Shown here: piece by piece, positions 25,153 through 35,304 of the stretch
Layout of the letters: every line of letters begins with the position of its first letter
How positions within the stretch are numbered: position 1 is the stretch's first letter
Assembly: GCA_033964015.1 (NCBI GenBank)
Contig: CM066916.1
Coordinates: 10,394,501 to 10,458,500 of the forward strand
Direction: 5' to 3'
Source of the DNA: Scolanthus callimorphus
Lineage: Eukaryota; Cnidaria; Anthozoa; Actiniaria; Edwardsiidae
DNA length: 64,000 nt
Position numbers and translations under genes: made by a program
Notes under the pieces: model-generated
Databases searched by the model: none
What the model was told of the DNA's origin: nothing
Seen by the model: the letters and a program-made list of their open reading frames with translations, nothing else

Positions 25153-27712
25153 AAAGATCTATCGAGGTCTTTTTCGAGTGGACAACGAAATGGTTGGACA
25201 GCAAATTTGTTCAAAAATTCGCGGTGAATTTTGAAATGAAAAGGATGGTACACGGATGTTGGCTAAGGAGAACTATTTGTCAGATGGGTTCATTGTAATC
25301 CGAGATATTGGTTCAGGGAGATGTCGCGTGTTAAGTGTTAATACATTTATGTGCTGATAATTCGCGCGGGATCCTCGATGTGAAAAAAAACGCCGAGAAA
25401 AGGGAGGTTTCATTAATAAAAGAGATAGCTCTTCCCACTTTTGCACGTGAATTAAAATCAAAACATTCTAGACAACGGCACGCATGAAGTCGAAAATTTG
25501 CAGTCTCTTGCAAAAATACTTATATTTGACCCTTTACCCGTTGAAAGAAAATTAATTTTACACAAATATAGACGTGTGAAGAGAACTGACAAATTAGTTA
25601 TTTGCTGTCCACTAACGTTTTCAGTCCAAAATTTTAAATTTCGCAATAAATAAATAGTAATATTTAGGTGGAGAAAGCCAGAAAAGATATTTATTATCGT
25701 TTTGAATAACAAATTTTGAATTTAGCTGTCATGCAGAACTGCAATGTTCTGACACGTTCACTCTTTGACAGCTCATTGATGACTGATTCACCTCAGATGG
25801 GAGGAGCTATCCTTTTTATACCGGAACCTCGTTTAAGCGACAAAATATTTGCGCAAAAATCATTCCCAGATGCATTACGAGTTCAATACACTGTACATGA
25901 ATGCCTTGGAGAGCTTAACCCTGCACGGCTTCGGCATTGTAAAGCGTTAAATGCGAAAATGTGACGTCAAATAACAAGGGCGATGATGAGCAAGCAAACC
26001 AGGACAGAACCCATAGGACGCGAGTCGAGGGTGAACACGTGGAAGCCATAATACGAAGAGGAAATCAATAACATTCTTTACATGCAATTAAATAAAGAAC
26101 GAAAAGATAACGTATTTAATAGCCAAGAGTACTTAAACCACATTTTAACGAAAAGTCTCTAATGGAGAAAAATATTTCTAGAAAAACAATCAAGGGCATT
26201 TTTGTATCATACTTTTATTCTTGTAAATATTTGAATCAAAACACAGTAAGGGCTCCTGTTTTTAAAAATTATAATTTAAAAGATTTATTTGATTTTGAAT
26301 AAAAGCGTGAAGTTGGTAACAAGTCAAATTGTTGGCACTTTAATACACAGGGAATTTCTGCAGAAGCTGAATTACCTGAATTAGCTGAATTGCGCCGTTG
26401 GGACTCAGCGTAATTCAGCTTGCGAGCTGCAAGTTCTGAGGAGTCGGAAATAGTACAAAACAAGCCTGACCTGCAACCCCGATGATAGCTTAGTGTTCAG
26501 ATCAGAGAATTCTCGATCTCCAAAATAAGCTTGAACATGGTTTATTTGGGCCACATAGATCCCTTATTTTTGGCAGTAATTTTGATTTGTTATAAAAACA
26601 ACAACTTCTCAAAATAATATTTTTTATTTCGCAGTTGTTTCAGTTACCTCAGTTAGAAATAGGAGGAAACCAAGGAAACCACTGCTCGCAGGGTAGTTTA
26701 CAGCATATTTATAAGGCCTGAAATTCCTCGATCTCCACCGCATCGTAAACGATTAAAATAACATTTACAGTTAAAAAAAAAACATCGTCGGGAGTGCCGA
26801 GGTCGCAGTTTCGGTAACTCCGTACCTACTCGGCAGCCTAGTCCGTGGCGTTCTAAACGGGTTTCCTGTGATAAGAAATGAATCGCGAGGAAGCCCGAGG
26901 GCTGGGCCGAATTCCCTACCACAGGGAGCCCATCCAGGGAGCCCACCACAGGGAGCCCATCCAGGACTAGGCTGCGTCTCGTTTCAACCCTCGGACGTAC
27001 AGGGCCGGGATCGGGTTGGCGTCCATTTCGTTCAGGGCATTTTTCTTTAAGAGTCTCCATAGTTTTATTTTCTAATTTTTATACATGAAAGTCCTACAGT
27101 CTTCTATTGCTAGAATTCTCCTTTTTTTCCACGGGTCATTAATTTTGCTATCCCGCCGAAAATTGGGTGTGCAGGGAATTGGTGATTGTATGTTGTTATT
27201 TGTGCGTGTTTTTTTACACTAATTCTGCGAATCGAGCCATTTTAAAAAATTCGAAGAGCTTCACGTTCACGAAAAAAGCTAATCAGGTTTCACACATACA
27301 ATTACCGAACTTTTCCTGCGCAAGTCCGTCGTTCACAAATCACGCGTAAGTAAATGAATACTTCAGGGATCACGAAAAAAGCGCAAACCAGTTTCCCGAG
27401 TAAAAATATAGATTCACGAATCACGGAAAAATAAAATCCTCATTCACGCTTTACGCTAAACAAGAGTGCCCATTCACGCGTCACGAAAAAAGTGTAGGCT
27501 ACCCTGTTCTCTGTGTTTGGAAATCCCGATGAAACAAGCTGTCTCGTGTTTGATATATTACGCCCAGTAAATACACGACCCGAAAGCAAAACAAAGTTGA
27601 AATCCTAATTATCATGTGAATGAAACCAACATGAATGCAAGTTGTTACGGCGAGTTAATTCTGCAGAAGCAACAACAACAGCAAAATGATTTTTTTACAG
27701 GAAGTTCAGTAC

Positions 27713-27880
27713 CAGGGGCGTAGCTAGGGGGGTCCTGGGGTGCCCAGGACCCTCCTTTGGGGACAAAAAATACAGTAAACATTAAGGAAAAATTCGGTTG
27801 TGACCCCCCTTTGGGGACGTAAAATACAGTAAACATTAAAGTTGTGACCCCCCCTTTCTGAAGACCTGGCTACGCCCCTG
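27713..27880. mobile_element. MITE, CAGGGGCGTAGC(C/T)AG family, copy 1
   Basis: The left end CAGGGGCGTAGCTAGG is inverted at the right (CTGGCTACGCCCCTG). The interior has two GACCCCCCTTTGGGGAC-like units and TACAGTAAACATTAA repeated. I see no clear target duplication at this copy. Related copies are at 50078-50339 and 53153-53303. Confidence 0.8.
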
Positions 27881-29084
27881 CCTGTAGATTAATTTACTTC
27901 GCAGTCATGTGAAATCGGTTATAGACAACGCAGACGAAAAATGTGAAATACCGGTACACTTGCTAACCATGTGATGAAATGTAAACTTTTCATTTGATAA
28001 ATAGCAGGGTGTGTTTGCGAGCTTGAATATCATATTGTAAGGTACCTCCACGTGACCTGCACACCCTCAAAAGTTGTGTTCTTATGAAGGGGCTTGGGAG
28101 CAATCCTCAACTAGCTCTGAGGTGATAATAGAGAAGCATCTCTTTTCTCCCTTTTCTTCCGAACTACTGTGTGCCAAAATGGGTGTGCATGATAGGCATA
28201 TTTGACACCAATTTATTATATAGACAACATTGTTTTACTCCTGGGGAGGGGGTACTCCCTCATATATGGTATACAGGTATGTGCCGCCATATAGGATATG
28301 TTTTTCTGTATGGCTACCCTGCACACAAAGTTCGATCAAAGTTGTGCCACATTTAGTGATAAAGACAGTTTATTTTAAAACCTTTACATGATTAAAAAAA
28401 TTCCGCTTTGATCGCAACCAACTGCGTTAGGGTAAACAATTTTAACTGTAGGCCTATGATAGAGTTAAAAAAAAATTGGTCTCTGATAGGGTCAGGTTTT
28501 GGAGACCTCGGCGGTACACCCCTACCCCAAAATCAGTGGAGTACCCCTACCCCCGTGGTTTTACTGCAAAAAATGTCATTCATAAATCTCGTACAAATCT
28601 ACATTCGGCCACCTGAGTGGCATATTTTCCATATCTCGACTAGTGAGGATATCGGTAAAAATAAAGGTGCTTGGATATCGATTTTGTATCATTTTTAGTT
28701 TGTCTAGATAATAAAAAGACAATAACATGGTGTCTTGAAGATATTAATTTTATATAACTTATATCTTCGTGTCACCGTGAAATATCCTCTATATTATTAT
28801 CTATTTACATGGTACCTACGCACACAGAACATCTGCTTCTTCCTATAATGCATGCTTGGCTATGTAGCGGCTAAAAGAAAAGGGTAGTGATAGAAAATTA
28901 TGGGAACATTCTGCTGGAAAAATAATATTGAAACACGCTTACTGGGGGGAGTGAATAGGGCTGAGGGAACCTGCTATCAATGCACATTCTCATCAATCAC
29001 TGTATCACCACTACCACCACCACCACTAGAGCAGATTTCCTGGGAAAAGTGCTGTGACATGGTGCGGCACTGTCACCGTCGCGG

Positions 29085-29195
29085 CACGGAACCTGGCCTG
29101 CTGTCGGCCTGCTGTAGATATGGAATGAAATCGTGTAGTCGCGCCACGATCACGGTCGCCGTGCGCCATAACTTTGTCACGGCACTTTTCACGAA
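29085..29195. repeat. Dispersed repeat, second copy at 49268-49375
   Basis: The segment with CCTGGCCTGCTGT, ATCACGGTCGC and AACTTTGTCACGGCACTTTT matches 49268-49375 with scattered differences. It is non-coding. Confidence 0.6.
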
Positions 29196-29235
29196 ATCTA
29201 CTCTACCACCACCACCCCACTACCACCATAAGCAA

Positions 29236-29405
29236 GGCTGGCTCAGCATTACGGCCCTGGGTCTCTAACCGCTGTGGTCCGGGTTTGAGTTCTGGCCAGG
29301 AGTTCGGGTCTTGGTCGAGACTGTTTCATAATATGAGTTGAAATTTGTTCTACTACTGTTTCACACCTTCGGATGAGACAATAAACCAAGGCTCCATCTC
29401 TGCTT
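29236..29405 (+). mobile_element. Possible tRNA-derived SINE
   Basis: GGCTGGCTCAGCATTACGG followed about 35 bp later by GTCCGGGTTTGAGTTCTGG resembles degenerate tRNA A and B boxes. Downstream is CCTTCGGATGAGACAATAAA, like the conserved central domains of invertebrate SINEs (recalled, not checked). The cloverleaf is not intact, so this is not a tRNA gene. Confidence 0.4.
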
Positions 29406-29617
29406 TACTACAGTAACTCTACCCAGTTTCAGGGGGGACGTAGTGAACCCTCTGGCAGTGACCACCCTCAGTGTATGTGCTACCGGTATGTCTGCTTGGC
29501 TGCCAGTGGCACAGTTGAGACCCAGCGCAATTTCAGCTTACAAGCTGCAAGTCTGGTGACCAACATTTACATTTACATTTTATTGTCATCATCATCAGCA
29601 AACACCATGGTGTTTGC

Positions 29618-29750
29618 TTATTGTCATCACCACCATTTGGCCATCAATATCAAATGTCATCTACACCATCACCCACACCAAAAGTTTATTGTCATCACCA
29701 CCATTTGGCCATCAACATCAAATGTCATCTACACCATCATCCTCATCATT
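29618..29750. repeat. ~69-bp tandem repeat in the AUP1 3' flank
   Basis: Two adjacent near-identical units share TTGTCATCACCACCATTTGG and TCAAATGTCATCTACACCATC. Seen from AUP1 (minus strand) they lie directly after the reading-frame end. They include a minus-strand AATAAA at about 29690-29685 that could serve as the poly(A) signal. Confidence 0.75.
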
Positions 29751-29752
29751 AC

Positions 29753-32700
29753 TCACTTTCTAGCATCCTCCATCATAGCTTTCTTCCTCTCCTCAAATGA
29801 CCTGTGTCTTTCCTCTGGTGAACGTGAGAACTTGGCTGCAGAATGTGATGATTTTGGTGGATTCTAGAAAATCAAATGGACCCTTAGACAGCTCCAAATG
29901 CATGTACACAAGAAAGAATAAGCCGGAGATTTTAAAAATACTTAAAATTGTGAGTCTTACAAGAGTTGGTGTTTTAGATGTGGATGGGTTCTGGCCTGGG
30001 ACCTCTGGCTGATAAGGGACTTTGCCTTCAAGAATGTTAGCAATTGTAGCATCTACACATTTTGTTTTCCCTGAAAATAGAAATAAAACATGATCAAATA
30101 ATGCACTTTACAATGTATGATGGTGAGAGTTTGGTTAGAGTAGGGTATGGAATGACAACTTAAAATTAGTTTTGCTAAATGCCTCCATTGAAGCATTTAT
30201 AAGGGCACAGTCACCTTGAAACTACAAGCTTTAGCATTGGTGAAGTTCTGTATATGAATCCATTGGTGGTAGTGACACTGGTAGTGATACCACTTCTTGC
30301 AGTTCTTTGGAGGTCTTTTTTGAAATCCAAATACTTACTAAGATCTTTAAGAATAGCTTCTAAAGGTACTTGAGGTAAAACCTCTTTGACATTATGAGCC
30401 ATCTTGGCGAGGCGTGTCTCTCTGCTAGGGCTAGAGGTAGAGGGTGATGGTGTTGGGGTCATGTTTGGATGTGGGGCTAGCCTGGCTTGAGGAGTGTTAG
30501 GTGCTTTTGAACTGGAAGATCAGAAAAAAGTCAGTTAACTAACAATATAGATGCAACAACCAAGACCTTGCACTGATGATTTGCACTGTGTAGGTAATTA
30601 AGCTAGCTGTTCCCTTTTTTCCTAACTACTCTTACAGGAGACCATCTGCGGCAGTACATTACCTTCTTGTTTCTTCTGCAATTTCTTGATATATTCGGCC
30701 TTGTCTTGAGCAGTAAAATTTGTTGGCTGCACTCCTAATGCAATAGCAATGGCCTGAAAATATAGATTTTTTCATTTTTTTTACTGTACATGTACATTTT
30801 TAAAAGAACAGAGAATTCAAAATGGCTTCATCACACCTTTTGTACTGACAGGCTAAAATCTTCCACTGTTTGGTACTCACTTCTCAATATACAAGGGAGA
30901 AAGCTGTAGAAACAAAGAAGAGGGGCAATTTGTTCCCTTCTTATAATGAGGGCTTGGCCTTGTCATTTTTTTTGGGGGGAGGGGGGGTTGATTAATTAAA
31001 ATTAAGTAAATGAATAAAATATAAAGACAATTGCTACCTACCTCAAATGATAGTTCGTAAAAGGTAAAAACAAAAACCAGAAAAGCTCTGCACACCAACT
31101 ACTTCCTAAAACAAACTGAAGGACAAAAATGTAGAGAATAATCAAGACATAATTGTGGAAAAACCAGTTTTTACCAACACACTTAAGTGAAAAGTCAGCT
31201 TGGTTTTCTAGATAAGTTTAGAAAGCTCAATTATCACATAAACAGTAATAATTTTTGCTGTTGATGAGCAGAAGTTTCTTTGTGAGTTTCTCTCTTGGAA
31301 AGTGGTATGTTCCAGCTGCTTTCACATGCTATACAATAGTATGCCTTTTCCATCCCATTAATGGGATGGAAAAGGCATACTATTGTATAGCATGTGAAAG
31401 CATGCGTACAGCGTACAGCATGCATACAGCGTATCCCATCCTTAAGACGATACAAAGTGCATGTTCTGCCTCATACTTTGGGCCAAGCTACACATGGGAA
31501 AGAGTGCGCTTCACATGGTAGCCTAAAACCTCCTTTCAGTCTTCTATGAGCACTAAAATGACACAATAACATGTACCTGGGAGATAGCAGGGTATGGAAG
31601 CCTTTTCACCTCTATGACAATCTGAAACAACAATGAAAATACTAATAATTGATTGGTTGATTGATTGACAGGATAATAATGATATCAGCATGCAGGAGTA
31701 AACATTGCCAACACAACCACTAAATTTGTGCGCTCCAACTGGCAATTCTTTTTATTCAGGGTTCATCTCAGAAAAATCCAGAATGTTTTAGGGACTTCTT
31801 CCAGGACAATTTTCTGCTTTCTCAGTTCATTTTGGACAAGGTTTCTAATAATTGTACAGCCATTTTTGTGAATGATCAGTACTTACAGGACTTATAGAAG
31901 AGTAAAGCTCAAAACACCAAGGGCTGAAAAGAAAATGTTTGCTAGTAAGTTAAATGAGGGGGTCATTGGGGAGGTACAGAAACCACAAAACTGCCCAAAA
32001 ATTACATCACAATCGCAATTTAGCCACACACAAAATCATATCAAAACCGAAACAGCAATTCACAAATTAGATTTCTTTGAGCAAAAGTGACGGGAGTAGA
32101 AGGCGGTCATAGCAGAAAAATCTGTGCTCTGTAGAAATTTTAAAACCGTAAGCTGCATTAAAAAGTGACAAAAACCGAAAAATCGTGATTGAAAAATGTC
32201 AAAAATCGTGCTCCACATCTGGGCTATTTTGAAACCGCATTGAAAATTTAAGACAACCGAAAAAACACAAATAAAAACTGCCAAAACCGCAGAACTGCCA
32301 ACCCCAATGTCCCCCTCTTAATGCTACGAAGGTGACTCTACATTTGGCAAACTATTCTAGAGGGACAATATTTGGCCCCTAAATGACAACCAGGTAATTT
32401 CTTGCTCTCAAATTAGCCAATCAGAAAGTTTTGTTGCATCAGCAAGCATTTCAAACAGATTCTAAAAAATATTGCATTTGAGCATAAAAACGTTTCCATC
32501 TTCTAAGAAAATCTTGCCTTATATCAAATGTAAACTGGGTTTGACTTGTACAATGATTGAATCTAGTTTTTGCTCCCCAAAACTGTGAACATTTGAGTTT
32601 CTTTTGCTGAATCTAGTAACGTTTCGTTTTGGAAAACAATCCTTTTGCGCACCGTGAGGTGAGATCAGCTGGCATCTTACAATCAACAACAAACATTTCT

Positions 32701-34933
32701 AAAGACCCCATTTTTCCTTACTTGAATTTTAAAAGTCCTTTTTGTCCATTAGTTGTTGACTCTTCTGGAAACACCAAGAGTGGAACATCTGACACTGAAA
32801 TAAGTTTAAAATGGTGAAATTCAAATAACCTGAAACTTGGTTCCAACTTGAAACTACAATGTAGTTCACCAACATATTATGAGGTGAACAAAATCAATTT
32901 GCCATTTTGGTGACTACAAGTAAAGAAGAAAATTTTGTTGCCACCACGAAGAATTTGAACGCATTGAGTCCATAGTGGTTACAATTTCGGCCTTGCAGCA
33001 CATACCAGGACATGAAACTACAGTTCACCACATGTCACAATATGAGACAAGGTCAGGGTCAAGGTCAGCACATTTCACTATAAGACTAAGGTCAAGGTCA
33101 AGGTCAGTGGGGTCAAGATCAGTGCTTACAGACATTTTCATTTTGATTGGATGTCATTTTTCCTCTAACCTGCCATTGCCTCTTTGATTCTTGTATTAAG
33201 GTTTTCCTTTTCTTTGCTTCCACCAAAATCTGTGTATCCTAACAATTTATTGATAAGCCAGGGACTTGGGCTCATGCTGTCACACTGAAAAAAAGTACAG
33301 AATTTTATGATACAATTTTCCAGTAAAGGAAACTGTACAACTTTCCTTTTCTCCTTGGAGAGAGAGGTCTTCTATATCACTGATGTTCATAATAATAATA
33401 GATAAATAAACAACAACAGCTTACCATTATCGATGGCAGTATTATCTCTAAAGCACAATTGTCAAAAAAGCTCACATGATTGCTTGCAATAACCTGTCAA
33501 TAAGTTGAAAGATATGCTTAGGCCATAGAATAAATGAATTAAAGCAGAATATAATTAAGTATGACTAGAGACATAATACCACAAAGAAGTAGACAGAGAT
33601 AAAGAGAGAGATGGACATGGACATGGACAGAACACATGGGTTTACATGCTATGCTCCCTGATAAAAATCATAGATGATAGACAATAAAAATCTGGTTGTA
33701 TCCAAGTAATTACACAGGGGTTTTCTGACAAAATATTATGTAATATAGATGAACTGGTAGACAATATTGGCATAGCTGTCAACCCTCGGGGATCAGATTT
33801 TGTAAGAAATGTAACATTTAGGGGTTAGCACCCTAACAAATCTACAATTAAAAATGATATTCTCCAGTTTAGAACGATAGTTTGTTATACAATAAATCTA
33901 AGAATTATCAAATGTCATTTGTGAGATAAATAAAGTAAATGCGAGAATGTAGCAATATCTTAAAAATTCTTGGGACTAATGAGGGAGAGTTGGCAGCTAC
34001 ACTGTATGTATTGGAAGTAGGGGAGAGGTGGTAGAAGTGGCAGTGGCATCAGTTCTGATCCCCCGTTTTCCCTTCCCCACACAATAGTTAGACTATTAAA
34101 CAGGCAGACGGATGGACAGACATCACACAATGACTGCTTAGACATGCAAACTGAAGATCAATTCCAGAATATGAAAAATATATTTAATAATTTACCAATC
34201 CTTTGCAGAAACAAAAGTGATACTTAATGTTATTCCATCCATTACTATTAAAGTGCCAAACACAGGAACTGGTTGGTCCACAGACAAAGTGCGCTACTGT
34301 ATTCAAGCTGTGGTTGGGACATTAGCATTTGAATAGCAATGTTTGTAAACAGTGATTCGAGTAGTGCTATTGTGGTAAAAATAACTTGGTGTACCCAGCC
34401 AAACAAGACACACTCTATCCACATAAACAGATCGGCATACACTTACAACCAAGCCAATTGGCAGGTATGACTGATAGACTTGACATACCTTTTGCTTGTT
34501 TTGTGAGTAATTCTCAAAACCTTCATATGTGACAACTAAACCAATTATAAAACTGGACACTCTTAACAACAACCTAGCAAAGGAAGAACAGTAATGTTAG
34601 AACCACAAAAACGTGTTGAAAATGTGTGAGTGATTAGGCAAGATAAAACAATAACTTAATAGACAGACCTTCTAATAAATGCAGTCTTCGGGAGCACGGA
34701 CAAAACCAATATCAACTGAAGCGCAAAACACAATCTGACCAGGACCAAGAGGAACCCAAACGGAAAATAGAAAATCAGCAGAAACAAAGGCAGACCCCTT
34801 GGAAATCTACAAAGATAAAATAAGAGGACAAGGGTGCTCAATAACATCGGCACCAAAATCGATGAGTTTCTTTGTCTCTGACTGACCTTTTGGAAGTAAA
34901 AAGCTCTGATAACCTCAGCCCGTCGTGAACCAT
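29753..34933 (-). CDS. AUP1: AUP1, lipid droplet/ER acyltransferase-like and CUE-domain protein
   Basis: Fourteen exons, all with GT-AG borders and matching phase: 34933-34887, 34806-34669, 34573-34489, 33493-33425, 33284-33170, 32794-32722, 31923-31887, 31621-31577, 31115-31042, 30903-30837, 30753-30663, 30503-30339, 30070-29961, 29863-29757. The product is about 408 residues, against about 410 in human. Order: a hydrophobic hairpin (about residues 20-60), an acyltransferase-like domain with HVSFFD (HX4D) near residue 96 and FPEESTTNG later, a CUE domain (KEVLPQVPLEAILKDL...CVDATIANILEG, about 311-352), and a C-terminal basic FEERKKAMMEDARK segment where AUP1 binds the E2 UBE2G2. AUP1 recruits the ubiquitin machinery for ER-associated degradation and coats lipid droplets. 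Reading through the last donor gives K then TGA at 29753; a short further exon cannot be excluded. It is head-to-head with TTC1. Confidence 0.93.
31318..31401. repeat. Perfect 84-bp palindrome in AUP1 intron 8
   Basis: The 42-bp arms are fully complementary with no loop (centre ...CCCATTAATGGG...). The arms start GCTTTCACATGCTATACAAT. The transcript of either strand would form a long hairpin. It is probably a fully palindromic MITE; I see no target duplication. Confidence 0.92.
31958..32318. mobile_element. TIR-like element in AUP1 intron 6
   Basis: GAGGGGGTCATTGGGGAGG at the left and CCAACCCCAATGTCCCCCTC at the right form imperfect inverted ends. The interior is built from many AAAACCG/AAATCG units on both strands. 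It is non-coding. Confidence 0.6.
33045..33125. repeat. (AGGTCA) simple repeat in AUP1 intron 5
   Basis: A cluster of AGGTCA units, at least three of them as TCAAGGTCA. It looks like a degenerate simple repeat. The unit also equals a nuclear-receptor half-site (see findings). Confidence 0.7.
33773..33999. mobile_element. MITE in AUP1 intron 3 (TAGCTGTCAACCCTC ends)
   Basis: The left end TAGCTGTCAACCCTCGGGG and the right end GGGAGAGTTGGCAGCTA are inverted. It shares the GAGAGTTGRCA end with 18764-19037 and 63471-63634. Confidence 0.7.
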
Positions 34934-35304
34934 ATCTCGATCTCAACTAATATTTATGATTACAGTACTAAAGAGTTCACCTTTTGGGCGTAAATAAGGA
35001 TTTTTTTAAGAAGAACGAAGTGAAACTCGCGCGATTTGTTCGACTTGTTTTTTGCTGGTGGTCAGCGGTTTGTATCACCACAGGAACCCCACATAGCACC
35101 CCCAAAACTCGATTTTTCATTTGAAAACTCCCGTTGGCTCACTAAAATTAATGACATTTTGATTCTGTAGCTCATCCTCCAGATCTGAGTTATTAACGTT
35201 ATTCATTTTATTTATTTCTTCGCGAAATATATTTAAAGATATGAATTCCCCCATAGTTCCTCGCAAGCACAAATCGAGAACTTTGTAGCCTGGCCATAAA
35301 CAAG
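34934..35304. promoter_or_regulatory. Probable bidirectional promoter, AUP1 / TTC1
   Basis: 371 bp separate the AUP1 ATG (34933, minus) and the TTC1 ATG (35305, plus; context ACAAGATGG). No third exon or repeat is evident between them. The short head-to-head gap implies shared promoter DNA. I see no clear TATA box, and transcription starts are unknown. Confidence 0.6.

Larger units (their letters stand above)
25153..29752. other. Convergent intergenic region, Ras-like gene / AUP1
   Basis: 4.6 kb with no exon I can support. It contains a foldback-like repeat (about 25360-25860, related to 9515-9740) and a 42-bp block at 26918-26959 with GGAGCCCATCCAGG units. CACGxxTCACG-type short repeats (27270-27490), a G-tract MITE at 27713, GGGGGTACTCCCT MITE debris at about 28240 and a possible SINE at 29236 also lie here. 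AUP1 3' UTR probably reaches to about 29570. Confidence 0.55.

Noticed and set aside
26868..27060. Short frames across GGAGCCCATCCAGG repeats
   Set aside because: They are short, repeat-derived, and have no splice partners or family likeness.
29236..29320. tRNA gene
   Set aside because: Box-like motifs are present, but the acceptor stem and anticodon arm do not fold. A SINE fragment is more likely.
33045..33125. CRISPR-like or satellite array
   Set aside because: The units are six bases and irregular, with no spacers. It is a simple repeat in a eukaryotic intron.
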